64,000 nt of DNA from Terrimonas sp. (GCA_016125075.1 WGMO01000010.1:186001-250000), one strand, 5' to 3'. Shown: positions 1 through 9,032, counted from the stretch's first letter. Made by a program: numbers and translations. Notes: generated by a model from the letters alone, not told the origin.

Positions 1-485
1 TCAGTGCAACCGATGAATCCTATCCTCCCGGTTTGGAACCAACAGAAATAGCCGTCTTTATAGCCCGGAAAAAAGCAAAAGCCATACCCGAACCCCTTGC
101 AGCGCAATCGATCATCATTGCCGCCGATACCATCGTTGTACTGGGCGAAGCCATCATCGGGAAACCCGTACACCGCGAAGAAGCGATTAGCATGTTGTTG
201 GCCCTGTCGGGAGAAAAACATAAGGTTATTACGGGTGTTGTGATCCGGAACGGGGACCAGGAAATTGCTTTTGCAGATAGTACAGAAGTGGAATTTCATG
301 CATTAAGCGAGGAACAGATTGAATTTTATGTTGATAAATATAAGCCCTATGATAAGGCGGGTTCCTATGCCATTCAGGAGTGGATCGGCGTGGTGGGCAT
401 CAAGCATATCAAGGGTGACTTCTACAATGTCATGGGGTTGCCGGTCAGCAGGGTAGTAAAAGCATTGAAAAATCTTGGGTATTAA
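1..485 (+). CDS. maf: Maf-like nucleotide pyrophosphatase, 5'-truncated by the window edge
   Basis: Maf/HAM1-superfamily proteins hydrolyse non-canonical or modified nucleoside triphosphates in the cytoplasm. The reading frame is open from the first bases, where residues SATDESYPPGLEPTEIAV match the conserved segment after the Maf N-terminus (normally DE-x-YPP), so about 35 residues lie outside the window. The TTG at 33 is an internal Leu codon, not the start. Further Maf signatures are the IAADTIVVLGEAIIGKP block, the KHKVITGV block and the C-terminal YDKAGSYAIQEW-G block. The frame ends at TAA 483-485. About 95 bp of AT-rich sequence separates it from the next gene. Family call is firm; substrate cannot be read from sequence. 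Confidence 0.9.
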   Translation, partial: SATDESYPPGLEPTEIAVFIARKKAKAIPEPLAAQSIIIAADTIVVLGEAIIGKPVHREEAISMLLALSGEKHKVITGVVIRNGDQEIAFADSTEVEFHALSEEQIEFYVDKYKPYDKAGSYAIQEWIGVVGIKHIKGDFYNVMGLPVSRVVKALKNLGY

Positions 486-580
486 AATACGTCTCCGTTT
501 AAGAAAATTCTCAAAGGATATAAAGTTTTTTCTCCTGGATTAATAATATCTTGGATTGACAACCATTAACCTTATTGACC

Positions 581-1837
581 ATGAATGAAAAGCTGCTGCA
601 ATTCATCTGGCAATTCCAGTATTTTAATACCGGCGAACTGGAAACCACGGACCAGGAACGACTGCAAATACTTAAACCCGGCTTCAGTAATCAACACCAG
701 GGGCCTGATTTTACAGATGCCAAAATAAAAATTCACAATACACATTGGGCCGGAAATATAGAAATACATGTCTGCACCTCCGATTGGTTGAAACATGGAC
801 ATCAAAATGACAGTAATTACAACAATGTCATTTTACATGTCGTCTGGAAAAACGATATACAATTCCCCAATATTCCGGTGCTGGAGCTTTGTAACAGGGT
901 TCCGGGTCTGCTCTTACAGAAATATAAGGAGTTGATGAATCAATCCAACTTCATTCCCTGCGAATCGAATCTGCAGACTGTCCATGAATTGACCTGGAAA
1001 AACTGGAAAACAAGACTGGTGGCTGAAAGACTGGAAAGGAGAGGCGAAACCGTGACCCGTTTTCTTGGGCAGAATAATTATCACTGGGAAGAGACCTATT
1101 GGTCGTTGCTCGCGCGCAATTTCGGATATATGGTCAATGCCGACGCCTTTGAATCCATAGCAAGGTCCATACCGGTTAAAATACTGGCAAGACATCGCAA
1201 TAATATTCTGCAAACGGAAGCCTTGCTTATAGGCCAGGCTGGATTACTGGAAAAAGCATACAAAGATGATTATCCCCTACAACTGAAAGATGAATATGTG
1301 TACCTGAAAAAAAAATACAAGTTAAAGACGGTCCACATCCCCCTGCATTTTCTAAGGATGAGACCCGGTAATTTTCCAACCCTTCGACTGTCACAACTGG
1401 CCATGCTGGTCACAAGATCCCATCACCATTTTTCAAAAATAATTGCAATGCCACCCCTGGCGGAGGTCATACAAGCATTTGACGTGGCTGCCAGCGAATA
1501 CTGGGACTCACATTACCGGTTTGATCAATCCAGCAGGTATAAAAAGAAAAAAATTGGGCCGTCCATGATAAGGAATATCATCATTAATACCCTTTGCCCG
1601 GTCTTCTATGCATATGGTGATTTTCACAACGATAGCCGGTATAAGGATAGGGCAATTGGGTTTCTGGAACAAACAAAAGCGGAGATCAACACCGTGCTCA
1701 AAAAATTTATGCACCTGGGTTTGGAAAATAAAACTGCATTCGATTCCCAATCCCTGATGGAACTAAAAAAGCAGTATTGCAACCTTAAAAATTGCCTGAA
1801 TTGTAGTATCGGAAACAGTATTCTCCGGGCTTATTAA
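581..1837 (+). CDS. DUF2851 family protein
   Basis: A 418-residue protein recognised as DUF2851, a family common in Bacteroidota and without known function. The N-terminus carries the typical LLQFIWQFQYFN segment, followed by GPDFTDAKIKI and the NIEIHVCTSDWLKHGH block. The C-terminus has a Cys-rich end (CNLKNCLNC) that could bind metal, which is inference. ATG 581 is chosen over a TTG two codons upstream. There is no signal peptide, so it is probably cytoplasmic. It converges with the osmC-like gene and the two stop regions overlap by 4 bp. Confidence 0.85.
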   Translation: MNEKLLQFIWQFQYFNTGELETTDQERLQILKPGFSNQHQGPDFTDAKIKIHNTHWAGNIEIHVCTSDWLKHGHQNDSNYNNVILHVVWKNDIQFPNIPVLELCNRVPGLLLQKYKELMNQSNFIPCESNLQTVHELTWKNWKTRLVAERLERRGETVTRFLGQNNYHWEETYWSLLARNFGYMVNADAFESIARSIPVKILARHRNNILQTEALLIGQAGLLEKAYKDDYPLQLKDEYVYLKKKYKLKTVHIPLHFLRMRPGNFPTLRLSQLAMLVTRSHHHFSKIIAMPPLAEVIQAFDVAASEYWDSHYRFDQSSRYKKKKIGPSMIRNIIINTLCPVFYAYGDFHNDSRYKDRAIGFLEQTKAEINTVLKKFMHLGLENKTAFDSQSLMELKKQYCNLKNCLNCSIGNSILRAY

Positions 1838-2247
1838 GCCCAGCTTCCCCAGTCAATCTGAACCTCGATATCCGGGTGGATACTCTTCATGACGGGACAG
1901 TTTTCCCCGATTATCCTGAGCGTTTTTATCTTCGAGGCCTCCAAACCTTTTAACGACGCCGGAATGTGAAATGTTAAATTTATTCCACTCACCCGTCTGG
2001 GCTCGGCCTTCATGGTCTTTAAAACTTCAATTTTCACCCCCTCCAGGTCAAACCCCATTGATCTGGCCTTTATACCCATCACTGTGATCATACAGGTCCC
2101 CAGGCTGGTAGCCAGCAGGTCGGTGGGAGAGAACCGCTCTCCTTTCCCGTTGTTGTCGACAGGGGCATCTGTCTCAAAACTATTTCCGCTGCGTAAGTGG
2201 GTACAGGTGGTACGCAGGCTTCCTTCATAAACTACATGCGATGTCAT
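1834..2247 (-). CDS. OsmC/Ohr family protein
   Basis: A 137-residue OsmC-like protein. The family includes thiol-dependent organic hydroperoxide reductases and proteins of unknown substrate, all cytoplasmic homodimers. The two signature cysteines are present: Cys in the LGTCMITVMG helix (around residue 52) and Cys in ENCPVMKSI (around residue 115), the expected peroxidatic/resolving pair. The SPTDLLATSLGTC segment is characteristic of the OsmC-like rather than the strict Ohr subgroup. It is divergent from the secreted-protein gene at 2298, with about 50 bp between starts. Confidence 0.87.
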   Translation of the reverse strand: MTSHVVYEGSLRTTCTHLRSGNSFETDAPVDNNGKGERFSPTDLLATSLGTCMITVMGIKARSMGFDLEGVKIEVLKTMKAEPRRVSGINLTFHIPASLKGLEASKIKTLRIIGENCPVMKSIHPDIEVQIDWGSWA

Positions 2248-2297
2248 TACATTATTTTGCCCTAAATTTACGTTATGAAGTCATAAAAAATTTACCC

Positions 2298-3077
2298 GTG
2301 AAGAAACTTGTCATACCCATCATATTATCACTAATTGTTTCCGGTGCTTTTGCACAGGAAAAAGACAGCAGGGACCAGAAACGTGAAGCCAAAAAAAACA
2401 GGATCAACCAAATGGTGAAAGAAGAAGAGGAGGGCGTGCTGGTCTATAATAAGCAAAGCATCTTCGGGTTCAGGTTCCGCACAAATGGCTATGGGGCTTT
2501 TTATGAATTGGGCAGAAGTAAATCGCCGACTGTTTCCATGGTGTACAGTATCGAATTCGATGAAATAAAGAACCCCAAAGAAGATAAGAAATTCGTGTTT
2601 TTTGGTAACCCATATGTATATGGCAAGATCAATAATTTTTATAACCTGAAACTGGGTGTGGGACAGCAACGGGTACTGGGGCAAAAAGGAAATAAAAATG
2701 GTATCGCGGTTTTGGGTGTATATGCAGCCGGGCTTTCTGTTGGTCTTTTAAGGCCCTATTATATTCAATATAACGGTAGTGGTACAACAGAAACTATCAA
2801 ATACACCCCGCAGGATAGTGTCAAATTTGTGGATGGACCCATTGATGGGTCGGCTGGAATTGGAAAGGGGTGGAATGAATTAAAGATCAAACCCGGGGGT
2901 TATGCCAAAGCTGCCATCAGATTCGATTGGGGGCGATTTAACGAAGTGGTATCCGGTATTGAAGCGGGTGTGAGTGTTGAAATGTATGCCAGTAAGATCC
3001 CCATCATGCTATTTCAGAAAGAACAAAGACTATTCTTCCAGGGGCATATTGCTATTCTGTTTGGACGTCGTAAGTAA
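2298..3077 (+). CDS. Secreted or outer-membrane protein of unknown function
   Basis: GTG 2298 is taken as start because it opens directly onto a signal peptide (two Lys, hydrophobic run, cleavage near GAFA-QE), whereas the longer frame from 2241 overlaps the start of the divergent osmC-like gene. The 259-residue product has an acidic/basic stretch after the signal and then many short alternating hydrophobic segments with Gly and aromatic residues (YGAFYELGRSK, GNPYVYGKI, LLRPYYIQY), which suggests an outer-membrane beta-barrel. I do not recognise a named family. An excellent promoter for lipA lies across its stop codon, so lipA need not be co-transcribed. Confidence 0.7.
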   Translation: MKKLVIPIILSLIVSGAFAQEKDSRDQKREAKKNRINQMVKEEEEGVLVYNKQSIFGFRFRTNGYGAFYELGRSKSPTVSMVYSIEFDEIKNPKEDKKFVFFGNPYVYGKINNFYNLKLGVGQQRVLGQKGNKNGIAVLGVYAAGLSVGLLRPYYIQYNGSGTTETIKYTPQDSVKFVDGPIDGSAGIGKGWNELKIKPGGYAKAAIRFDWGRFNEVVSGIEAGVSVEMYASKIPIMLFQKEQRLFFQGHIAILFGRRK

Positions 3078-3091
3078 TCCGATTATTTTTG
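3061..3091 (+). promoter_or_regulatory. Bacteroidota-type promoter for lipA
   Basis: TTG at 3061-3063 and TATTTTTG at 3084-3091, separated by exactly 20 bp, fit the Bacteroidota sigma-A consensus TTG-N(about 20)-TAnnTTTG. The -33 element overlaps the end of the upstream gene. Predicted transcription start is near 3098, giving lipA a leader of about 105 nt. A second -7-like TAGATTTG at 3150-3157 lacks a matching TTG. Confidence 0.6.
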
Positions 3092-3204
3092 TAGAAGCAT
3101 GTTAGCGGGAAAGCATTTTCAGCTGGTCCTACTATTTTATTGCTGTTAATAGATTTGCCATAAATTATTGATTTTCATAAAATTATAAAAGGAAACCTTC
3201 TTTC

Positions 3205-4140
3205 ATGACAGAACTTCCTGTAATAACCGATAATGAGCTCACCGCAACAAGGATAAAGAAGCCGGACTGGTTACGTGTCAAATTACCGATCGGCGAAAGT
3301 TACAAACATGTAAGAGGGCTGGTGGATACGCATAAACTGCATACGATCTGTGAAAGCGGAAACTGTCCTAATATGGGTGAATGCTGGGGTGCCGGTACGG
3401 CAACTTTCATGATCCTGGGCAATACCTGTACCCGGAGCTGTGGTTTTTGCGCTGTTGCAACCGGTAAACCTGATCCGGTCGACTGGGATGAACCTCAAAG
3501 GGTAGCCGAAGCGATTCACCTGATGAAAGTGAAACATGCTGTTATTACTTCCGTAGACAGGGATGAGTTAAAAGATGGAGGTTCTGTAATATGGTATAAT
3601 ACGATAAAAGCAGTGAAGGCATTGAACACTGATACAACTTTGGAAACTTTAATTCCTGACTTTAAAGGTCAAAAGGAGAATATTTTACGGGTGGCAGATG
3701 CCGCACCGGAAGTAATCAGCCATAATATAGAAACAGTGGAAAGGTTGACACGGCAGGTAAGGATACAGGCAAAATACTGGCGAAGCATGGATGTGATCAA
3801 GACACTAAAAGAGGCCGGCATCCGGACTAAAAGCGGGATCATGCTGGGTTTGGGCGAAAGAAAAGAAGAAGTGATTCAAACTTTAAAAGACCTGAGGGAT
3901 AATGGTTGTGATGTTGTTACGATCGGACAATATTTACAACCTTCAAAAAGGCATTTACCCGTACATCGTTTTGTTCATCCCGATGAATTTGCCTTTTACC
4001 GTGACCAGGGTTATGAAATGGGACTGGATTATGTTGAAAGCGGACCCTTGGTAAGATCATCCTATCATAGCGAAAAACATGTATTCCCAAATATGGGCAG
4101 GAAGATTTGGGAAGAAGAACGTTTAATGATGAGCCGTTAA
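3205..4140 (+). CDS. lipA: Lipoyl synthase
   Basis: Radical SAM enzyme that inserts two sulfurs into octanoyl-lipoyl carrier domains (for example of pyruvate dehydrogenase) to make lipoate. Both iron-sulfur motifs are present: the auxiliary-cluster motif [13 protein letters not shown] (about residues 49-61) and the radical SAM CxxxCxxC motif CTRSCGFC (about 75-82). RSSYHSE near the C-terminus is the conserved segment supplying the serine ligand of the auxiliary cluster. Length 311 aa is typical. ATG 3205 follows AAAGGAAACC. The next gene begins 13 bp after its stop, so the two could be co-transcribed although functionally unrelated. Confidence 0.97.
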   Translation: MTELPVITDNELTATRIKKPDWLRVKLPIGESYKHVRGLVDTHKLHTICESGNCPNMGECWGAGTATFMILGNTCTRSCGFCAVATGKPDPVDWDEPQRVAEAIHLMKVKHAVITSVDRDELKDGGSVIWYNTIKAVKALNTDTTLETLIPDFKGQKENILRVADAAPEVISHNIETVERLTRQVRIQAKYWRSMDVIKTLKEAGIRTKSGIMLGLGERKEEVIQTLKDLRDNGCDVVTIGQYLQPSKRHLPVHRFVHPDEFAFYRDQGYEMGLDYVESGPLVRSSYHSEKHVFPNMGRKIWEEERLMMSR

Positions 4141-4153
4141 TCCCGGGAATGAA

Positions 4154-6079
4154 ATGACGAAGCATACCTTCTTATTGTCTTTTTTTCTTTGTATTTCATG
4201 GTTTGAACTTGATGCCCAATATATATTAAACGGCTCTGCGACAAAAGACAATTGTAACTGTTATACCCTCACCCAGGCTGTCAATACCCAAAGCGGCAGT
4301 GTTTGGAACAGCAATAAGATCAATCTTTCCCAACCCTTTGATTTCTGGTTTAATGTTTTTTTGGGCTGTAAAGATGCTGATGGGGCAGACGGGATCGTTT
4401 TTATGTTACAACCCATCAGCACCAGCCTTGGTGCCAGTGGCGGCGGGCTGGGTTTCCAGGGGGTAGTGCCTTCCATTGGGGTGGTACTGGATACCTGGCA
4501 AAACACCAGCGACAATGATCCTGTTTACGATCATATCAGTATCAATGCAAACGGAGTGATTGCGCATGGAGCAGACCTGGCCGGTCCTGTACAGGCTTCC
4601 GCAACCAGCCAGAATATCGAAGATTGCCAATGGCATGTGGTCAGAATTTCCTGGGACCCGGTCACAAAATTTATACGAGCCTATTTCGATGATTCCCTAA
4701 GAGTGGAAGCCAATACGGACCTGGTCGCCAATATTTTTAATAACGACCCGATGGTCTATTGGGGATTCAGTGCGGCAACAGGAGGATCGAATAACCTCCA
4801 GCAATTTTGTACAGCCTTAAACCCGGTTTTTAGTACCAGCCTGGGAATGAACAATACGAGTTGCGGCCTTCAGCCGGTACAATTCCAGAACACCTCCCAA
4901 TCATTCGGACCGATTCAAAGTTTTTACTGGGATTTTGGAGACGGGAGTACCAGCAACCAGCAAAACCCTCCCCCAAAGATGTATGCGCAGGAAGGCATTT
5001 ATGAAGTGAAACTCGTCATTACCGGATTAGATGGATGTACAAGTGATACGTTAAGAAAAACAATCACCATCGGTTCAAAACCAATAGCGGATTTCACAGT
5101 TATGGACACTTGTGCCACAAAACCTCCTTCGATCACTGATCTGTCATCGAATACCGTTGGTAATATTACGGAGTGGTCATGGTTTCTTGACGGCTCATTG
5201 GTTTCAGGATCCCAACAACCCCAGTTTTTTGGTCTTCCCGCCGGAAGCCATGAATTGAAACTGGCAGTAAAATCAGTGTATGGTTGTACCTCCGATACGA
5301 TTGTAAAAACGGTTACTCTCAAATCCCTGCCGCAAATCAGTGTAACAACGGATGATGGTTGTGAAAATAAGGAGCTTTTCTTTTCTGCTGCCCAAACAGA
5401 TATGAGTACCAATATTACCCAATGGCAATGGAATTTTGGAGACGGCAATACTGCCATGATAAAAGACCCCGTACATACTTATGGTTTAACGGGCAATTAC
5501 AATATCACCACCTGGGCGGTGGCCGATAACGGTTGTTCATCTGATACAGTAGCCAACCTGGTCAGTATCAATAAAGCGAAAGCTTTTGCAGGCAATGATA
5601 CAATAATCCTCAAAGATGTGCCCTTTCAATTGCAGGGTACCGGGGGAGGAAGCTATGCATGGTCTCCCGCCACCGGACTCAACAACGCCTTTATTCCAAA
5701 CCCCGTGGCTATTTTGCAGGATGATATGACCTATGAACTGACCATTGAAACCCCCGAAGGTTGTGTTGCCAAAGATTCTATTCATCTGACCGTTTTCAAG
5801 GGCTCTGCTATTTATGTCCCCACAGGCTTTACCCCCAATGATGACGGGTTAAATGACTTGCTCAAACCCATGTATATTGGAATCAGGCAACTGGAATATT
5901 TTATTATTTACAACCGGTGGGGCCAGAAAGTATTTGAAACAAAAGATCTTTCTGCTGGATGGAATGGCCGGCTGAATGGTCAGGTTCAATCAACAGCCAG
6001 TTTTGTGTGGATGTTAAAAGCAGTGGATTATGTCGGAAAGAAATATGAGATGAAAGGAAGTTTCATATTGATAAAATAG
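4154..6079 (+). CDS. T9SS type B secreted protein with L-type lectin-like and PKD domains
   Basis: A 641-residue exported protein. Order: signal peptide (cleavage after about residue 20, LDA-QY); L-type (legume-like) lectin fold at about 25-215, with FDFWFNVFLG, DGIVFMLQ and GVVLDTWQN; PKD-type repeats at about 225-305, 306-390 and 390-473, two of which carry the W-DFGDG / WNFGDGN signature; a further Ig-like segment at 475-550; and a C-terminal gliding-motility/CHU_C domain at 555-641 (FTPNDDGLND, YNRWGQKVFE, F-W-LKAVDY). The last is the type B signal for type IX secretion, so the protein should be surface-exposed or released. A role in adhesion or glycan binding is inferred from the lectin domain. 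Confidence 0.88.
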   Translation: MTKHTFLLSFFLCISWFELDAQYILNGSATKDNCNCYTLTQAVNTQSGSVWNSNKINLSQPFDFWFNVFLGCKDADGADGIVFMLQPISTSLGASGGGLGFQGVVPSIGVVLDTWQNTSDNDPVYDHISINANGVIAHGADLAGPVQASATSQNIEDCQWHVVRISWDPVTKFIRAYFDDSLRVEANTDLVANIFNNDPMVYWGFSAATGGSNNLQQFCTALNPVFSTSLGMNNTSCGLQPVQFQNTSQSFGPIQSFYWDFGDGSTSNQQNPPPKMYAQEGIYEVKLVITGLDGCTSDTLRKTITIGSKPIADFTVMDTCATKPPSITDLSSNTVGNITEWSWFLDGSLVSGSQQPQFFGLPAGSHELKLAVKSVYGCTSDTIVKTVTLKSLPQISVTTDDGCENKELFFSAAQTDMSTNITQWQWNFGDGNTAMIKDPVHTYGLTGNYNITTWAVADNGCSSDTVANLVSINKAKAFAGNDTIILKDVPFQLQGTGGGSYAWSPATGLNNAFIPNPVAILQDDMTYELTIETPEGCVAKDSIHLTVFKGSAIYVPTGFTPNDDGLNDLLKPMYIGIRQLEYFIIYNRWGQKVFETKDLSAGWNGRLNGQVQSTASFVWMLKAVDYVGKKYEMKGSFILIK

Positions 6080-6105
6080 TTGTTACTTCAATCCCCATTT
6101 GTAGT

Positions 6106-7092
6106 ATGGTGAAAAATATTCTCAGCTTATTTTCTGCATGCTTTTTTTCCCTTTCTGGTATTGCCCAGTTGCATTGGGTCAATGTGGATGCAGCCTATCA
6201 ACCCCTGCCACCTTCTATCCATGTTTATACATCAACCAGCCCGCTGGAAGGGAAACCGAATATTGCTTATTACATCACGGCAGACCTTAAAGATCCGGAT
6301 ATTGAATTTACGGTCGACACGACCCGGAACAGAAGATTGACTCCCGGGGCCTTCTATGAAAAGAACGATCACCCGGTGCTGGTAGTGAATTGTACTTTTT
6401 TCTCATTTGAAACCAATCGCAGTTTGAATACAGTGATCAGGAACAAAAACTTATTGGCATACAATGTCCATGCTGTTGCGGGTAGGGGTAAAGACAGTTT
6501 GCAATACCTGCATTATTTCAGAAGCGGGATCGGTATCAACAGAAAAAGACAGGCGGATATTGCATGGATTTTTTCTGATTCCCTTTCAAAATTCGCCTAT
6601 GCCAGTCAACAGGCCATTTCACCTTTGAAAGATTCAGTAAAGAGTCATGAATTGAAATTTTATCAGCAGTATGTTTTGTCAAACAAGGGTCCGAAACATA
6701 GTGTATTAAAAAAATGGAAGATGGAAACAGCAGTGGGAGGGGGTCCCGTGTTAATCCAAGAAGGGAAGATCCATATCACCAATGAAGAAGAGAAGATGTT
6801 TACCGGTAAGGCGATCAACGATAAACATCCAAGGACCGCAATGGGCTACACCAAAGATAATATCCTGGTCATCCTTGTTGTACAGGGAAGGCAACCAGGA
6901 CTGGCAGAAGGGGCCACGCTGCTCCAGGAAGCTGCCTTGTTAAAAGACCTGGGCTGTGAGGAAGCATTGAATCTTGATGGAGGTGGCAGCAGTTGTATGC
7001 TGATCAACGGAAAAGAAACCATTCGCCCGTCCGATAAAGAGGGACAAAGGGCGGTGCCCGCAGTATTCATCATAAAATCTAAAGAAAAATAA
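6106..7092 (+). CDS. Secreted phosphodiester glycosidase (NAGPA-domain) family protein
   Basis: A 328-residue protein with a signal peptide (MVKNILSLFSACFFSLSGIA-Q). The C-terminal half carries the NAGPA/DUF2233 phosphodiester glycosidase signature: VGGGPVLIQEGKI, HPRTAMGYT and the conserved EALNLDGGGSSCM. Family members remove N-acetylglucosamine from phosphodiester linkages or act in exopolysaccharide and cell-wall metabolism; the substrate here is unknown. It starts 26 bp after the lectin/PKD gene, so it is possibly in the same transcript. A 10-bp stem-loop follows its stop. Confidence 0.85.
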   Translation: MVKNILSLFSACFFSLSGIAQLHWVNVDAAYQPLPPSIHVYTSTSPLEGKPNIAYYITADLKDPDIEFTVDTTRNRRLTPGAFYEKNDHPVLVVNCTFFSFETNRSLNTVIRNKNLLAYNVHAVAGRGKDSLQYLHYFRSGIGINRKRQADIAWIFSDSLSKFAYASQQAISPLKDSVKSHELKFYQQYVLSNKGPKHSVLKKWKMETAVGGGPVLIQEGKIHITNEEEKMFTGKAINDKHPRTAMGYTKDNILVILVVQGRQPGLAEGATLLQEAALLKDLGCEEALNLDGGGSSCMLINGKETIRPSDKEGQRAVPAVFIIKSKEK

Positions 7093-7114
7093 GGCAGAAT
7101 TTTACAAACGCTTC

Positions 7115-7152
7115 TTCCGGGAAAGAATAAATTCCATCTACTTTTCCCGGAA
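7115..7152. repeat. Stem-loop in the glycosidase/DUF1223 intergenic region
   Basis: TTCCGGGAAA at 7115-7124 is perfectly complementary to TTTCCCGGAA at 7143-7152, leaving an 18-nt loop. No T-run follows on either strand, so it is not a standard intrinsic terminator. It may be a 3' mRNA-stabilising structure or a protein-binding site. Confidence 0.4.
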
Positions 7153-7219
7153 CCCAGTATCAGGCCAACCTGTCATTGACATGACTAAAAAATTTATCCC
7201 TTTGCAATAGATTCGTGGA

Positions 7220-7990
7220 ATGAAATATTTCATTTTAGGAGTTATCACGATTTTCCTGGTTTCATTGGGTGCCGCTGGAATTACCAACCATCACAAAAAT
7301 GATCCGGTGAGCGTAAGGATAAAAAAACCTGTTCCGGAGCCTTCACCATTTGTGCTGCTTGAATTATTTACTTCCGAAGGCTGTTCCAGTTGTCCGCGTG
7401 CCGATGCACTATTGCCGGAACTGGCCATGACAGAGCCGGGTGTTATCACCATTGCCTTTCATGTTGATTATTGGAATTACCTGGGATGGAATGATCAATT
7501 CAGTAATAAGATATTTTCTGACAGGCAATACGAATATGGCAGGCGGTTCAGGCTGGCTTCGGTTTACACCCCGCAACTGGTATTCAATGGAAAAAGGGAA
7601 ATAGTGGGAAGTGATAAGGCTAAAGCCAAAACCCTGATCAGGGACTTATTAAAAGTAAGGCCCCTTACCCAAATACTGATCCGGAAAACAGAAACAGAAA
7701 ATAATAGCCTTAAAATTGAATATACAATAAAGGGAGATTTTGAGAATACCAGGTTGTGCGTTGCAATCATACAGAAAAAAGCTATTGTAAAAATTAAATC
7801 AGGGGAGAACCGGGGAAGGGAACTTGCGCATTCAAATATCGTCATCAACTACCTGGAGCAAACTCCACTGGAAAATGCCCAAATCAAGGTTCCCTTTTCC
7901 ATTTCCGAGAAGGGAAACAGGGGGCTGGTCCTCTTTCTGCAAAACAGGAAAACCCTTGAAATATCGGATGCTATAATGGCTGATTTCTAA
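7220..7990 (+). CDS. DUF1223 thioredoxin-fold-like exported protein
   Basis: A 256-residue protein with an N-terminal signal/anchor segment (residues 1-20). It has the DUF1223 hallmarks: LLELFTSEGCSSCPRAD with a CSSC redox-like motif (about residues 55-61), HVDYWNYLGW, and the YTPQLVFNG motif typical of thioredoxin-like folds. Biochemical activity of the family is not established; a periplasmic thiol role is inference. It converges with the ROK gene, with 1 bp between stops. Confidence 0.85.
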   Translation: MKYFILGVITIFLVSLGAAGITNHHKNDPVSVRIKKPVPEPSPFVLLELFTSEGCSSCPRADALLPELAMTEPGVITIAFHVDYWNYLGWNDQFSNKIFSDRQYEYGRRFRLASVYTPQLVFNGKREIVGSDKAKAKTLIRDLLKVRPLTQILIRKTETENNSLKIEYTIKGDFENTRLCVAIIQKKAIVKIKSGENRGRELAHSNIVINYLEQTPLENAQIKVPFSISEKGNRGLVLFLQNRKTLEISDAIMADF

Positions 7991-7991
7991 A

Positions 7992-8966
7992 TCATTTCGC
8001 ATCCCAAACCAGGGCACTGGCACCCAGGATGGCTGCATCGGACTCCTTTAAATGACTAACCAGTAATTTAACCTTGTTATGGAATACTTCGATGAGGTTG
8101 GCTTCCATATGCTCTTTGGTCGGTTTTAAGATCAGGTCACCCGCCTTTGTCAATCCCCCGAAAAGAATGATTGCTTCCGGGCTGAGGTTCATCACCGTAT
8201 TGGCGAGGGCAATCCCCAAAATCCTTCCGGTATATTCAAAGATATCTTTGGCCAATTTGTCGCCCTGGATGGCAGCCTCATACACTTTCTTAGAACTCAT
8301 TTCTTCCACCGGTACCTGTCGTAGCAAACTGTCTTCCGTACTGTTTGCCAGCAATTCAATGGCTGTTGCGGTGACTCCGGTAGCCGATGCATAACTTTCC
8401 AGTGAACCGCGTTTACCAGTCCCTTCATGTAAGCGGCCATCCGGGATGATGATATTATGCCCGAGTTCACCGGCAAACCCATCATGACCATAAATGAGTT
8501 GTCCGTTGGCTACAAATCCGCTGCCCACACCGGTACCCAATGTTATCATCACAAAATCCTTCATCCCCTTTGCCGCGCCATACATCATTTCACCGATGGC
8601 AGCAGCATTGGCGTCGTTGGTAACCGTTACGTTTAAATTAAATTTATCCTGCACTTTTTTGGCCAGGGGGATAATTCCCCGCCAGGGAAGGTTAGGGGCA
8701 TATTCGATGGTTCCGGAATAAAAATTCCCGTTAGGGGCGCCAATACCAATACCCTTGAATTTGCCGATACCACCGGCCTTTTCAACGAGTTCCATCAGTT
8801 TCAGGTGCAGGGCACTGACAAAGCTGTCAAAGTCGGCAAAATCTCTTGTTGAGATATCGCTGGAAAATAAGAGATTACCGTTTCTGTCTACAATACCGAA
8901 TTTAGTTCCGGTTCCACCAATATCTACGCCTATTGCCAACTGTTCATTCACTGATTTTGTCGCCAT
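7992..8966 (-). CDS. ROK family sugar kinase, probable glucokinase
   Basis: A 324-residue ROK protein. The ATP phosphate-binding loop DIGGTGTKFGIVD is at about residues 15-27, the sugar-binding/catalytic VTNDANAAAIGE segment lies near 114, and GTGVGSGFV follows near 144. The GH-E/H region reads GELGHNIIIPDGR. The usual ROK zinc motif C-x-C-G-x-x-G-C-x-E is replaced by EGTGKRGSLE, so all three cysteines are absent. The gene is downstream of the sugar MFS transporter on the same strand, consistent with uptake then phosphorylation of glucose. A terminator-like hairpin sits between them. Glucose as substrate is inferred from context. Confidence 0.85.
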   Translation of the reverse strand: MATKSVNEQLAIGVDIGGTGTKFGIVDRNGNLLFSSDISTRDFADFDSFVSALHLKLMELVEKAGGIGKFKGIGIGAPNGNFYSGTIEYAPNLPWRGIIPLAKKVQDKFNLNVTVTNDANAAAIGEMMYGAAKGMKDFVMITLGTGVGSGFVANGQLIYGHDGFAGELGHNIIIPDGRLHEGTGKRGSLESYASATGVTATAIELLANSTEDSLLRQVPVEEMSSKKVYEAAIQGDKLAKDIFEYTGRILGIALANTVMNLSPEAIILFGGLTKAGDLILKPTKEHMEANLIEVFHNKVKLLVSHLKESDAAILGASALVWDAK

Positions 8967-8978
8967 AACTTGAAAATT

Positions 8979-9005
8979 TAAAAAAGTCCCGTTTTACAAC
9001 GGGAC
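8979..9005 (-). terminator. Intrinsic terminator (minus strand) between sugar transporter and ROK kinase
   Basis: GTCCCGTT at 8986-8993 and AACGGGAC at 8998-9005 form a perfect 8-bp stem with a 4-nt loop. Read on the minus strand, the hairpin is followed at once by a T6 run (the A-run at 8980-8985). It lies 13 bp before the ROK ATG, so ROK expression would depend on readthrough or an internal promoter. Confidence 0.7.
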
Positions 9006-9032
9006 GGAAGTTACAAATTCATTTTTATTTGC

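Noticed and set aside
7171-7212. TTGACA...TTTG upstream of the DUF1223 gene as a promoter
   Set aside because: The -7 part reads TATCCCTTTG, two bases too long for TAnnTTTG, so I did not list it as a feature.
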